This document shows positions 17,439 to 24,844 of a stretch of 64,000 bases of DNA, in pieces; positions within the stretch are counted from its first letter, which is position 1, and each line of letters opens with the position of its first letter. The stretch lies in the NCBI RefSeq assembly GCF_040719375.1, contig NZ_JBFDTP010000002.1:2905001-2969000 (forward strand). Direction: 5' to 3'. The translations under genes and the position numbers were made by a program. This DNA is from Clostridium sp. AN503. GTDB lineage: Bacteria; Bacillota; Clostridia; Lachnospirales; Lachnospiraceae. The notes below the pieces were generated by a model, which was not told the DNA's origin, ran no database searches, and saw only the letters and a list, made by a program, of their open reading frames with translations.

Positions 17439-17756
17439 ATGCTGGAAAGAATCGTTAACAGACTGAGGATTTTATTTTCTATTGAGTTTATTTTAACACT
17501 GGCAGTCATCTCATTGCTTTTTAAAATCCCAGCAATAAACAGTTGGATTTCTCCACCGTTTACCATTGATACTACAAAGGAAATCGAGAGTATTATATAC
17601 CAAGTAGAAATACATAAAACGATAGAAGGCATACGATCTTCTATGATTATTCTGATTTCAATGATCATAGTGTACAGTGTTGGTGAAATCATACGGAGAA
17701 AGCGGAAATACAAATCCCTTTTTCAAGCTTGGACATCAAAAAAGAAAAACACATAA
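17439..17756 (+). CDS. Small two-helix membrane protein, unknown
   Basis: A 105-aa frame is preceded by AAAGGA. The product has a hydrophobic helix at about residues 10-30, an extracellular-like loop with WISPPFTIDTTKE, a second helix at about 67-84, and a basic tail (RRKRKYKSLF). It matches no family known to me. The DNA is more AT-rich than its neighbours, suggesting acquisition. A competing frame on the other strand lacks a clear RBS and was not chosen. The 17168-17438 gap shows no other gene. Confidence 0.5.
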   Translation: MLERIVNRLRILFSIEFILTLAVISLLFKIPAINSWISPPFTIDTTKEIESIIYQVEIHKTIEGIRSSMIILISMIIVYSVGEIIRRKRKYKSLFQAWTSKKKNT

Positions 17757-17784
17757 AGGATTGATTCCGCCTATCTCCCAACCG

Positions 17785-18009
17785 CTAATGATACACAATC
17801 AAGTCATTCATTGAAACATCAAATAAAACACTTAACGCAAGAAAATTGTCCAGCGTAGGAAGCGACTCGCCCTTTAGCCACTTGTAAATTGCATTTGTTG
17901 TAGAAAGACCAAAATACTCTCTCAAGTATGCCACGCTTAGTCCTCTTTCCTTCCGGAACATATTAATCCGCTCACCGGTTGCCGCCGGATCGATCACAGG
18001 GTAATTCAT
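17785..18009 (-). CDS. XRE-family helix-turn-helix regulator, 74 aa
   Basis: This is little more than an HTH_3 domain: GERINMFRKERGLSVAYLREYFGLS forms the first helices, NAIYKWLKGESLPTLDNFLALS the recognition segment, and FDVSMNDLIV the end. It would bind DNA as a dimer. The ATG at 18009 has GGAGG eight bases upstream. A structured repeat (18031-18155) sits directly ahead of the RBS, so the repeat may form part of its leader. It is the last gene of the cassette containing tRNAs and micropeptides. Its target is not known. Confidence 0.85.
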   Translation of the reverse strand: MNYPVIDPAATGERINMFRKERGLSVAYLREYFGLSTTNAIYKWLKGESLPTLDNFLALSVLFDVSMNDLIVYH

Positions 18010-18030
18010 CTCCAAATCCTCCAAGTAAGA

Positions 18031-18155
18031 AAGAATCACGCTCGCGGGATTCTCCGCCTGCGGCGGGTCGCTTTGGCGACATAATTCCCTACCGCTGCAA
18101 TGCGATCCTCGCGGAGCGTTTTTTATTTCATAGTACGCACTTTCCTATGAAATAA
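18031..18155 (-). repeat. Structured intergenic repeat, copy 1
   Basis: This element of about 125 bp is shared with 18711-18836 and 34596-34720. On the minus strand it reads: a long hairpin (arms TATTTCATAG/CTATGAAATA around GGAAAGTGCG), an A-run, a CTCCGCGAG segment, GTCGC-CAAA-GCGAC, GCCGCAGGCGG, and a final AATCCCGC/GCGTGATT stem. The stem sequences differ from the other copies yet stay mostly paired. It ends 22 bp before the XRE start. Confidence 0.8.
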
Positions 18156-18184
18156 AAAAATCCACCTGCCGTATGGCTGATGGA
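18154..18184 (-). terminator. Terminator of the 36-aa micropeptide gene
   Basis: On the minus strand TCCATCAGCC-ATAC-GGCAGGTGGA forms a stem with small mismatches, followed by seven T. It ends the short transcript begun at the promoter near 18352-18380. Confidence 0.7.
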
Positions 18185-18208
18185 CGGAGAATCTGGGATA
18201 TTCTAAGG

Positions 18209-18319
18209 TTAAACCGGACTCCATTTTTCGTCATACCATAACGGCAACAAAACAAAACGCTGTTTATAAGCGTGTTTTTCCTGCTGCTTCTGGTATTTTT
18301 GAGAATCCATTCTTAACAT
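18209..18319 (-). CDS. Micropeptide B, 36 aa, Gln/Lys-rich
   Basis: An ATG with GGGAGA seven bases upstream opens a 36-residue frame ending in TAA. The peptide contains SQKYQKQQEKHAYKQR followed by FVLLPLW and an acidic, Trp-containing tail. It is a paralogue of the 45-aa peptide at 18880-19017: QKQQxKxAxKQRxxxxPLW is shared (12 of 19 identical). Its basic part is coded mainly by CAG, AAA and AAG, the codons read by the three adjacent tRNA genes. It has its own promoter and terminator. No known family. Confidence 0.65.
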   Translation of the reverse strand: MLRMDSQKYQKQQEKHAYKQRFVLLPLWYDEKWSPV

Positions 18320-18351
18320 CTTTTTGTCTCCCTCTCTTAATATTTATCTGT

Positions 18352-18380
18352 ATCATACTACACTCCCTGCTTTTGTGCAA
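18352..18380 (-). promoter_or_regulatory. Promoter of micropeptide B
   Basis: TTGCAC (18375-18380) and TATGAT (18352-18357) are 17 bp apart on the minus strand, about 32 bp ahead of the ATG. The -35 is weak; the -10 is good. Confidence 0.5.
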
Positions 18381-18428
18381 GGGATTCCCCGCTTGAGTTT
18401 CCTCCGGGAATAATCCACATTCCCGTAA

Positions 18429-18501
18429 CTGCGGATAAAGGATTCGAACCTTTGACCTGCCGGGTCAGAACCGGCCGCGCTGCCAGCTGCGCCAATCCGC
18501 A
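18429..18501 (-). tRNA. tRNA-Gln (anticodon CTG)
   Basis: A full 73-nt cloverleaf: acceptor TGCGGAT/ATCCGCA, D-stem GCGC/GCGC, anticodon stem GCCGG/CCGGC with loop TTCTGAC, T-arm AAAGG-TTCGAAT-CCTTT. U1-A72 and discriminator G73 are Gln identity features. CCA is not encoded. Confidence 0.93.
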
Positions 18502-18560
18502 AAAATAATCCAGAGGGGAGCTGGACTCCCTCCTTATCTGTTTGGCTATGAAACCTCAAA

Positions 18561-18632
18561 TACAGGTGGCAGGACTCGAACCTGCGATATACCGGTTAAA
18601 AGCCGGTTGCCATACCACTTGGCTACACCTGC
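18561..18632 (-). tRNA. tRNA-Lys (anticodon TTT), divergent body
   Basis: A 72-nt cloverleaf: acceptor GCAGGTG/CACCTGT (G1-U72 wobble), a 3-bp D-stem GCC/GGC, anticodon stem ACCGG/CCGGT with loop CTTTTAA, T-arm GCAGG-TTCGAGT-CCTGC. The D-arm (TAGCCAAGTGGTATGGC) resembles bacterial tRNA-Gln rather than tRNA-Lys, while the anticodon is Lys. CCA is not encoded. Confidence 0.88.
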
Positions 18633-18636
18633 ATAC

Positions 18637-18709
18637 TGCGCATACCGGGCCTCGAACCCGGGACCTGCCGGTTAAGAGCCGGCTGCTCTTCCAACTGAGC
18701 TATATGCAC
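18637..18709 (-). tRNA. tRNA-Lys (anticodon CTT)
   Basis: A 73-nt cloverleaf: acceptor GTGCATA/TATGCGC with one U-G pair, D-stem GCTC/GAGC, anticodon stem GCCGG/CCGGC with loop CTCTTAA, T-arm CCGGG-TTCGAGG-CCCGG. It is separated from the next tRNA by only 4 bp and begins 1 bp after the end of repeat copy 2. CCA is not encoded. Confidence 0.93.
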
Positions 18710-18710
18710 A

Positions 18711-18836
18711 AAGAATCCCGCGAGCGGGATTCTCCGCCTGCGGCGGGTCGCTTCAGCGACATCATTCTACTCCGACGCAGCGCGATCCCGCCCGGAGGGC
18801 TTTTTTGTATAACAGGGCGAACTTTCCTGTTACACA
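18711..18836 (-). repeat. Structured intergenic repeat, copy 2
   Basis: On the minus strand: GTAACAGG-AAAGTTCG-CCTGTTAT hairpin, A-run, GCCCTCCGGGC, GTCGC-TGAA-GCGAC, GCCGCAGGCGG, and a last perfect stem AATCCCGC/GCGGGATT. The 3' end abuts the tRNA-Lys(CTT) 5' end by 1 bp. See copies at 18031 and 34596. Confidence 0.85.
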
Positions 18837-18867
18837 AAAAAACCGCCTATCCATTACGAATAAGCGG
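18835..18867 (-). terminator. Terminator of the 45-aa micropeptide gene
   Basis: On the minus strand CCGCTTAT and ATAGGCGG pair around a loop and are followed by eight T. The transcript from 19052-19080 would end here, ahead of repeat copy 2. Confidence 0.75.
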
Positions 18868-18879
18868 CGAGACTGAAGA

Positions 18880-19017
18880 TCAGTCAGTATAACCAGGAGG
18901 CGCAAATGACTTCCATCCTGTTCCACTCACCCATAATGGCATCACAAATATGCGCTGTTTTTTAGCACATTTTTTCTGCTGTTTCTGGCTGGATACATAA
19001 TTCATCATGGCAGTCAT
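18880..19017 (-). CDS. Micropeptide A, 45 aa, Gln/Lys-rich
   Basis: An ATG with AAAGGAGA six to seven bases upstream opens 45 codons ending in TGA. The peptide contains SSQKQQKKCAKKQR, then IFVMPLW and a Gly/Trp/Pro-containing tail ending GYTD. The first part is strongly basic and almost all Gln and Lys, coded by CAG and AAA. It is a paralogue of the peptide at 18209-18319. A strong promoter and a terminator bracket it, making a transcript of about 200 nt. No known family; whether the RNA or the peptide is the active product is open. Confidence 0.7.
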   Translation of the reverse strand: MTAMMNYVSSQKQQKKCAKKQRIFVMPLWVSGTGWKSFAPPGYTD

Positions 19018-19051
19018 GGCGTTTCTCCTTTCGCTTAATCTTTATGTGCTG

Positions 19052-19080
19052 ATTATAACAGTCCGACGGTTTGTTGTAAA
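19052..19080 (-). promoter_or_regulatory. Strong promoter of micropeptide A
   Basis: TTTACA (19075-19080) and a perfect TATAAT (19052-19057) are exactly 17 bp apart on the minus strand, 35 bp before the ATG. Confidence 0.8.
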
Positions 19081-19095
19081 TCTACTGGTAGTAGA

Positions 19096-19134
19096 CAAAA
19101 AAAGAGCAGATCCTCAAACAGATCCACTCTTTTT
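19096..19134 (-). terminator. Terminator downstream of the amidohydrolase operon
   Basis: On the minus strand AGAGTGGATC pairs with GATCTGCTCT (two internal mismatches) and is followed by seven T. It ends the operon whose last gene stops at 19164. Confidence 0.75.
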
Positions 19135-19163
19135 CTATACCGGGATACTCCTCACTTACCTCA

Positions 19164-20384
19164 TCAAAAATCAATCTGCCTGAACACCGGTACCCCATCC
19201 CGTATGGTCATCTGGGTTCTGATCAACTGGTTTCCTTTAAACAGGACTCCATGGGAATCGTTGAACTCCATATCCTTCCCAACCAGCTTTAAAACAGCAA
19301 TATCAGCAGCAGCCCCCGGCTCCAGGGTTCCGATCTCATGGGCCATCCCCAGCTTTTGGGCCGGATTGCGGGTAACGATCCGGATCAATTCTTCCAGCCC
19401 GATGCCCATATTCAGAAACTTTGACATCACCATCCCCATAGAATAGAGTGGCGCCCGGTACATCGTTTTCAGCGAGATGTCCGATGTAATAAAATCAGGA
19501 AGGAATCCCTGGTCAAGAGCCGCTAAGGCCACCCGGTTTGAAAACTGGTTCCCTCCATGGGCGGCGTCAAACAATACGCCCCGCGCCCGTGCATCCAGCA
19601 CTTCCGGAAGGATTTTTCCCTGTCCGTCCAGTATGGTCTTTCCTTTCCCGTGAAACACGTGACAGAACACATCCCCTTCCCGGAGAAGCTCCAGGGTCTC
19701 ACGCACTTCCCCCGGAGAATCCGTCACATGCACTACAATATATGCCCCAAGCTCGTCTGCGATCTTTCTCAGCAGGCGCAGCGGCTCTAAGCCAAATTCT
19801 CTTGAGATATTGCGGGTCTGCCTCAGCTTCAGCGCCTGGATATTGTCCCGGTATTTCTGATAATAATACCTTATCTTCTCTGCGTCCACAGAAGACGGAT
19901 CGATATTCTCCTGGTAGCTGACCGTCCCCAGTCCCAGAGAACACAGGTTTAAATCACTGAAAATACGAACCTTACTGGCGGCGATCACACTGTTTAAAAA
20001 CAGCGGATAATTCGCCACCCCTGCGCTCCCTCCATCTACCGCCGTCGTCACGCCGTTTGGAAAACAGGTGGAATCAACATAGACTCCCCGTTCCGTTCCG
20101 TCCGTGTAGAGATGAGCATGAAAATCAATGATTCCCGGAGTTACATAACAGCCCTCCGCATCGATCACCTCTTCTCCTGAAAGCTCTGATCCCATTACTT
20201 CGGATCCCATCATTCCGGATCCCATCAGCCCCGTTCCGCTCAATCCAGATCCCGGATTTTGCGCATATTCAACAGCTGCGATCCTTCCGCGTTTTATGCC
20301 AATCGTCCCCTTCTGCGCAGTCCCGGAGGCCGGATCGATCAGAATGCCATTTTTAATCACGATATCAAACATTGCCATATTCAT
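19164..20384 (-). CDS. Amidohydrolase/deacetylase-family metallohydrolase (Atu3266/EF0837-like)
   Basis: This 406-aa cytosolic TIM-barrel hydrolase has the metal-site motif IDFHAHLYTDG, a probable bridging Lys in the LKLRQT strand, VVHVTDSP, FCHVFHGKG and the late Asp in FITSDIS. It resembles the deacetylase-like dihydroorotase relatives Atu3266 and EF0837; substrates vary. Residues of about 46-70 form an odd low-complexity insert built of Gly, Ser, Met and Leu (GSGMMGSEVMGSEL). The start at 20384 is chosen because AAAGGGAGA lies just upstream. It is the last gene of the organic-acid operon and follows the TAXI permease closely. Confidence 0.85.
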   Translation of the reverse strand: MNMAMFDIVIKNGILIDPASGTAQKGTIGIKRGRIAAVEYAQNPGSGLSGTGLMGSGMMGSEVMGSELSGEEVIDAEGCYVTPGIIDFHAHLYTDGTERGVYVDSTCFPNGVTTAVDGGSAGVANYPLFLNSVIAASKVRIFSDLNLCSLGLGTVSYQENIDPSSVDAEKIRYYYQKYRDNIQALKLRQTRNISREFGLEPLRLLRKIADELGAYIVVHVTDSPGEVRETLELLREGDVFCHVFHGKGKTILDGQGKILPEVLDARARGVLFDAAHGGNQFSNRVALAALDQGFLPDFITSDISLKTMYRAPLYSMGMVMSKFLNMGIGLEELIRIVTRNPAQKLGMAHEIGTLEPGAAADIAVLKLVGKDMEFNDSHGVLFKGNQLIRTQMTIRDGVPVFRQIDF

Positions 20385-20397
20385 AAATCTCCCTTTC

Positions 20398-22299
20398 TCA
20401 TTCATTTACCGCCAATTCCTTCTTTGACTTCAGATAAAGGAACACAAAGCAGCCCACGATCACACAGTAAGAAGGCAGATTCAAAAATGTAAACGGCGCA
20501 AAAATGCAGAGTGCAGAAGCAATCATAAGGGCGCGCATCCAGGCATGGATCCGTATCTTAAACCAGCCTCCGCCGACAGCTACCGCAATGGTAATGATCG
20601 TAAAGACGCTTCTCATGCAGGCAGTCAGGATATCGCCCGTGCTCCCCTGAAGAAGCACTCCCGGATACCACACAAATAAAAATGGCAGGATATAAGCCGC
20701 AATCCCGATACGGCTGGCTGTAGCCGCTGTTTTGATCGGATCGGATTTGGCAATGCCCGCTGCTACAAAGGCCGTAAGCGCCACCGGCGGCGTGATATTG
20801 GACACGATCGCAAAGTAAAACGAGAAGAAATGCGCCGCATACATATTGACACCTGCCGCGATCAGCGACGGAGCAACCATCGTCGCCACGATAATATAGC
20901 AGGCGACGGTAGGCAGCGCCATTCCCATGATCATGGATGCAAACGCCGCCATGATCAGCATAATGATCAAATGACCGCCGGACACCAGCATCATCATACT
21001 GGTCATCTTGATCGCCAGGCCGGAGCGGTCTACCACGCTTAAGATGATCCCTGCACAGGCGCAGGAGATCGCGATACTGGATGCTTTGCGGGTGCAGTCC
21101 ACGAGATATGCCGCCAGTTCTTTCCAGTCCAGCTTCTTTTTCCTGACTGCACAGTTGATGAGTTCGCTGGCTGCCATCACTACCGTTGCCCAGAAACCTG
21201 CCGCCCCCGGCCCATATCCGAAAAATACCAGAAGAATGACCAGGACCGCCACCGAGATCATCAGATGCCAGTGCTCCCTCAGTACCGGTTTCAGTTCCGG
21301 AATCTCTTCTCTTGGAAGTCCCGTCAGATTCCGTTTCTGAGCCTCAATATCCACTGCCAGGAAGATTGCAAAATAATACAGGATCGCCGCAGGAAATGCA
21401 CACAGCACCAGTTTTCCATAGCTGATTCCCAGATACTCCGCCATAATAAACGCTGAGGCGCCCATGATCGGAGGCATGATCTGCCCGCCTACACTGGCAG
21501 TCGCTTCCACAGCTCCGGCAAAATGCCCCTCGTATCCGTACTTTTTCATCATGGGGATCGTAAAGGCGCCTGTGGTGGCTGCATTGGCCGGGCCCGCGCC
21601 GGACAGCATGCCAAACAGGGCTGAGGCCAGTACCGAAACCTTGGCGATGCCGCCCCGGAACATGCCGAGGGCCTTCATGGCGAGTCCCATCAGCAGGCTG
21701 TCGCCGCCCAGTCCTACCATGATCCCGCCATACATCATCAGGGGAAAGATCTCACTTGCGCTGACCTGCAGGGAGGACCCGAAGATCCCCTCATTGGTCA
21801 GGTATACCGTGCTCAGCATCCTCTTAAGCGTGATCCCGTTGTGTGACAGGATTCCCGGAAGATACGGCCCCAGAAATGCATATGCCAGAAATACCAGCGC
21901 AACGATGACCATCGCCATGCCGATCGCCTGTTTTGTCATATAAAGCACCGCAGTCACAGCGAAGACGGCAAATATCATATCAAAGGTTGAGATGTTGGCT
22001 GTCATCTTGGCCGAGATGAATCCGCCCGTCGCCAGGATCCGGATATTAAATGCCAGCGCCATCAGAAGCATCACACTTAATAACACATCATGGCGCGTGA
22101 GCTTTTCACTGTCGCTTTTGGCAATGGCCGCACAGCACACCACACTCATGGCAAGTCCCAAGTGCACCGCTGTCTGCATGAATCCGGTCAGCGGCAGGGT
22201 TGCCGTCGTATATTCATGAAAGAGGACCATGCCAAAAGCAAATATCATCAACAGGATTCTGGCGGCTTTCCTAAAGCGTAAAACACCATTCTTATCCAC
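20398..22299 (-). CDS. TAXI-type TRAP transporter fused permease (4TM-12TM)
   Basis: This polytopic protein of about 633 aa fuses the small and large TRAP membrane subunits, as is usual for TAXI systems. The first helices (about 10-110) are the DctQ-like part. The DctM-like part carries LMMYGGIMVGLGGDSLL, ASATVGGQIMPPIMG-like and GMALPTVACYIIVA motifs. It imports an organic acid using an ion gradient. The GTG at 22299 is preferred because GGAGGGAGA lies nine bases upstream; an earlier GTG at 22317 is possible. It follows its receptor gene by 44 bp. Confidence 0.92.
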   Translation of the reverse strand: MDKNGVLRFRKAARILLMIFAFGMVLFHEYTTATLPLTGFMQTAVHLGLAMSVVCCAAIAKSDSEKLTRHDVLLSVMLLMALAFNIRILATGGFISAKMTANISTFDMIFAVFAVTAVLYMTKQAIGMAMVIVALVFLAYAFLGPYLPGILSHNGITLKRMLSTVYLTNEGIFGSSLQVSASEIFPLMMYGGIMVGLGGDSLLMGLAMKALGMFRGGIAKVSVLASALFGMLSGAGPANAATTGAFTIPMMKKYGYEGHFAGAVEATASVGGQIMPPIMGASAFIMAEYLGISYGKLVLCAFPAAILYYFAIFLAVDIEAQKRNLTGLPREEIPELKPVLREHWHLMISVAVLVILLVFFGYGPGAAGFWATVVMAASELINCAVRKKKLDWKELAAYLVDCTRKASSIAISCACAGIILSVVDRSGLAIKMTSMMMLVSGGHLIIMLIMAAFASMIMGMALPTVACYIIVATMVAPSLIAAGVNMYAAHFFSFYFAIVSNITPPVALTAFVAAGIAKSDPIKTAATASRIGIAAYILPFLFVWYPGVLLQGSTGDILTACMRSVFTIITIAVAVGGGWFKIRIHAWMRALMIASALCIFAPFTFLNLPSYCVIVGCFVFLYLKSKKELAVNE

Positions 22300-22343
22300 G
22301 TAATCTTCTCCCTCCACTCTCCATCTGGCCCAGACACCAGTTC

Positions 22344-23429
22344 CTAGTTAATTCCCAGCTCCTGGAAATACCGCACTGCGCCCGGATGCAGATTGAACGC
22401 CGTATCTTTTACAGAGTTTTCTGCTGTGCAGACAGAGGCTCCCGGAGCCGCCGCGATCAGCTTGTCGTACTGCTCGAATAACGTCCTGGCCAGCCAGTAA
22501 ACAAATTCTTCGTCCGTATCGGTCCTCACAAGCAGCTCTCCATACTGGGAAACCGACTGATAGCTTTCCGTCACTCCGCAATCCGGCACTACGTCCGGAT
22601 CCACCTCGCAGATTTTGTAATACGGATACTCCTCTGCAAACTTTGCCAGGAAATCCGGATCCAGCTGCAGGATCCTGCAGTCAGAGGTTGCCGTCATCTG
22701 GGCAATGGCGCTTGCCGGCAGGCTGATAAAGGCAAATACAGCGTCCAGTTTTCCTTCCGCGAAGGCTTCGCTGGCATCTCCCTGAGACAGATACTCGCAC
22801 TTAAAATCTTTTTCGCTGTAGCCCGCCGCTTTTAAAAGAGCCTGGTTAAACAGACACTGTCCGGAACCGGCAGCTCCCAGGTTGATCTTCTTCCCGACCA
22901 GGTCATCGATGCTCTGATGCGAGCTGTCCGCGTTCACCACGATCACAGATACCAGCTGGTTGAATACGCCGATGGAGCTGATATCCGCAGATTCTGTGGG
23001 AAGCTCCTCCATAACAAACACGTAATCAGGCGCGCCCGCCATGGCCATGATCGTCTCATTGTTGACTAACGCGGCAATATTGTCTGAGGTATTGGCGGCA
23101 GAAGCGCTGACTGTAACCCCGTTCATCCCGCTTGTAAAAAGCTCTGACATCGCCGTTCCGATCGTATAGTAGCTTCCGCCCATGGAGCCGGTGGGCATGG
23201 TAATGTTGTAATTGAACTCCGGCATCTGCTCCGAACCGGAACCTGCTCCTGCTGCTCCGCCAGAGCTTTTCGAATCCGTTTCAGCCGTTTTTCCCTCCTC
23301 AGACTTTGCTATCTCCGCCTGAACAGCCTCTGTCTTTGCCGCTTCCGCTCCCTGGCCCGCCTGCTGTCCACAGGCACTAAGTCCCATTGCCAATACGATA
23401 CCTGCTGCCAATAAACTCATTTTTTTCAT
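22344..23429 (-). CDS. TAXI-family TRAP transporter solute receptor, lipoprotein
   Basis: The leader MKKMSLLAAGIVLAMGLSAC is a lipoprotein signal with a LSAC lipobox. An Ala/Glu/Ser-rich tether precedes the TAXI domain, recognisable by MGGSYYTIGTAMSELF, SAANTSDNIAALVNNE and GKKINLGAAGSGQ. The receptor hands its solute to the fused permease encoded next. Neighbours (a LarA-like racemase, MmgE/PrpD, an amidohydrolase) point to a hydroxy or polycarboxylic acid or its amide. It has its own promoter at 23509-23537. Confidence 0.92.
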   Translation of the reverse strand: MKKMSLLAAGIVLAMGLSACGQQAGQGAEAAKTEAVQAEIAKSEEGKTAETDSKSSGGAAGAGSGSEQMPEFNYNITMPTGSMGGSYYTIGTAMSELFTSGMNGVTVSASAANTSDNIAALVNNETIMAMAGAPDYVFVMEELPTESADISSIGVFNQLVSVIVVNADSSHQSIDDLVGKKINLGAAGSGQCLFNQALLKAAGYSEKDFKCEYLSQGDASEAFAEGKLDAVFAFISLPASAIAQMTATSDCRILQLDPDFLAKFAEEYPYYKICEVDPDVVPDCGVTESYQSVSQYGELLVRTDTDEEFVYWLARTLFEQYDKLIAAAPGASVCTAENSVKDTAFNLHPGAVRYFQELGIN

Positions 23430-23508
23430 AAATGTTACCCCTTTCTCCTTTTGTTCCGGCAGTCATCTCACCCCCGCAAAATGCTACCAGATATGGTTGC
23501 CCACCTAT

Positions 23509-23537
23509 ACTATAGAATCTTTTAACAACCTTGTAAA
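23509..23537 (-). promoter_or_regulatory. Promoter ahead of the TAXI receptor gene
   Basis: TTTACA (23532-23537) and TATAGT (23509-23514) are 17 bp apart on the minus strand, about 80 bp before the ATG. The transporter can therefore be expressed apart from the larA-prpD part. Confidence 0.6.
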
Positions 23538-23578
23538 ATGGTCTTTTTTTATCTTGATCCATAAGACTTATTTATATT

Positions 23579-24844
23579 TTATTTTGGAAATGCCGGAATC
23601 AGGTTCACCGCCCGAGGAAGCACGATAATGCTCTGGTTTCCGGACTCATCCACGACCCGGTCCACTGCAGTCTGCAGATCCGGCGCCCAGGAGAGCATCA
23701 TTTTTTCCAATTTTTCCGGATCCAGACGGTCGCTGACCACGATGACCTCTCCCTTCAGCATGGCCCGTGCGAACATAAACGCCTTGTTATTCCCGCCCTG
23801 GAATCCAACCTTACGAAAACGGTCGATCACCTCCTGCGGCCCGTCTGCCTCCTCCAGCCATTCTTCCAAAAGCTTCCCTCCGATCCCGTCCTCTGCTCTG
23901 GCGCAGAGAATGAATACTGCCCCTTCCTTTCTCGCAAACAGCTCCGCTGCGGAGATGGCCTTCTGGGACTGGTAAAGATTGCAGTCGCGCGGCGCTCCTC
24001 CCGGGCTGGTGATCACAATATCAGCAGGCTCCGGGACCTCTACGGAATTAAACCGGCGGCAGATCTCCATTCCTTTTTGATGGGCTTCTTCCATATCTCC
24101 AGCCACGCAGCCCACGTTTTGTTTGTGGGCGTCCTGGACCACATTGACGATAAACCCCACTTTTACGAATTTGGCCGCCTCAAGAGCGGTCTCATGGAAT
24201 GGATTGCCCTCAGCGATCCCCATGGACGGCTCGTAAGGCCGGACCGGCAGAGAGTGGTGGATCCGCAGCGTCTCCATTCCGGCCACACCCGGGACAATGC
24301 TTTTTCTGCCGCCGCTGAATCCTGCTGTATGATGCGGTGCGATCAGTCCTGTTGCTATAACAAAATCCGCCTCTGCCACCTGCCTGTTGATCCACAGCGG
24401 CATTCCCGTTTTCGTTTCTCCCAGATAGACGTGGGAACCATCCCGGCAGTCGTGGATATGGACCGCTAGGGTACCATAAAAAACAGTTCCCATAATAGTC
24501 TTCAGTTCTTCTTCCTCAGGTGCACGGTGAGTTCCCGTAGCAATCACGACCAGCACATGGTCATCCGGCACGCCTGCCGTCTTAAGCCGTTTCATGATCT
24601 CCTCAAGGATCTCTCCATTGGGTCCCGGCCTGGTCTGATCGTTCATGATTATGGCGATCCGGTCCTGCGGTCCGACCAGCTGTTCCAATCCCGGCGTCCC
24701 GACCGGATGGTCAAGCGCCTCCCGGATCATCTCCTCCACCGGTCCCGCAGCCGGACTGACTGCCGCGTCAATGATCCTGACGCTGTGGTCCCCTCTGATC
24801 TCGGCTTCCTGGCTTCCATCTCCATATGGTACTGATATCCGCAT
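23579..24844 (-). CDS. LarA-family nickel-pincer racemase/epimerase
   Basis: This 421-aa protein belongs to the lactate racemase family, which uses a nickel-pincer cofactor to invert hydroxy-acid stereocentres. Key residues fall where expected: Asp69 and Arg72 in NDQTRP, His106 in ATGTHR, His171-172 and the cofactor-binding Lys181 in PHHTAGFSGGRKS, and His196-197. Maturation genes larB, larC and larE are not in the window. The substrate is more likely a hydroxy acid of this operon than lactate. AAAGGAG sits inside the end of the prpD-like frame, which overlaps by 77 bp. Confidence 0.88.
   Translation of the reverse strand: MRISVPYGDGSQEAEIRGDHSVRIIDAAVSPAAGPVEEMIREALDHPVGTPGLEQLVGPQDRIAIIMNDQTRPGPNGEILEEIMKRLKTAGVPDDHVLVVIATGTHRAPEEEELKTIMGTVFYGTLAVHIHDCRDGSHVYLGETKTGMPLWINRQVAEADFVIATGLIAPHHTAGFSGGRKSIVPGVAGMETLRIHHSLPVRPYEPSMGIAEGNPFHETALEAAKFVKVGFIVNVVQDAHKQNVGCVAGDMEEAHQKGMEICRRFNSVEVPEPADIVITSPGGAPRDCNLYQSQKAISAAELFARKEGAVFILCARAEDGIGGKLLEEWLEEADGPQEVIDRFRKVGFQGGNNKAFMFARAMLKGEVIVVSDRLDPEKLEKMMLSWAPDLQTAVDRVVDESGNQSIIVLPRAVNLIPAFPK

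Noticed and set aside
17312..17713. A 133-codon minus-strand frame opposite the small membrane-protein gene
   Set aside because: It lacks a convincing RBS and its translation looks like the antisense of the plus-strand gene, which has AAAGGA at a good distance.
18040..18850. CRISPR array
   Set aside because: The repeats are three in the window, 125 bp long and separated irregularly; there are no short regular spacers and no cas genes.
24077..24469. Plus-strand frame within the LarA-like gene
   Set aside because: It is antisense to a well-conserved protein and has no RBS; the same holds for other long antisense frames in the GC-rich operons.
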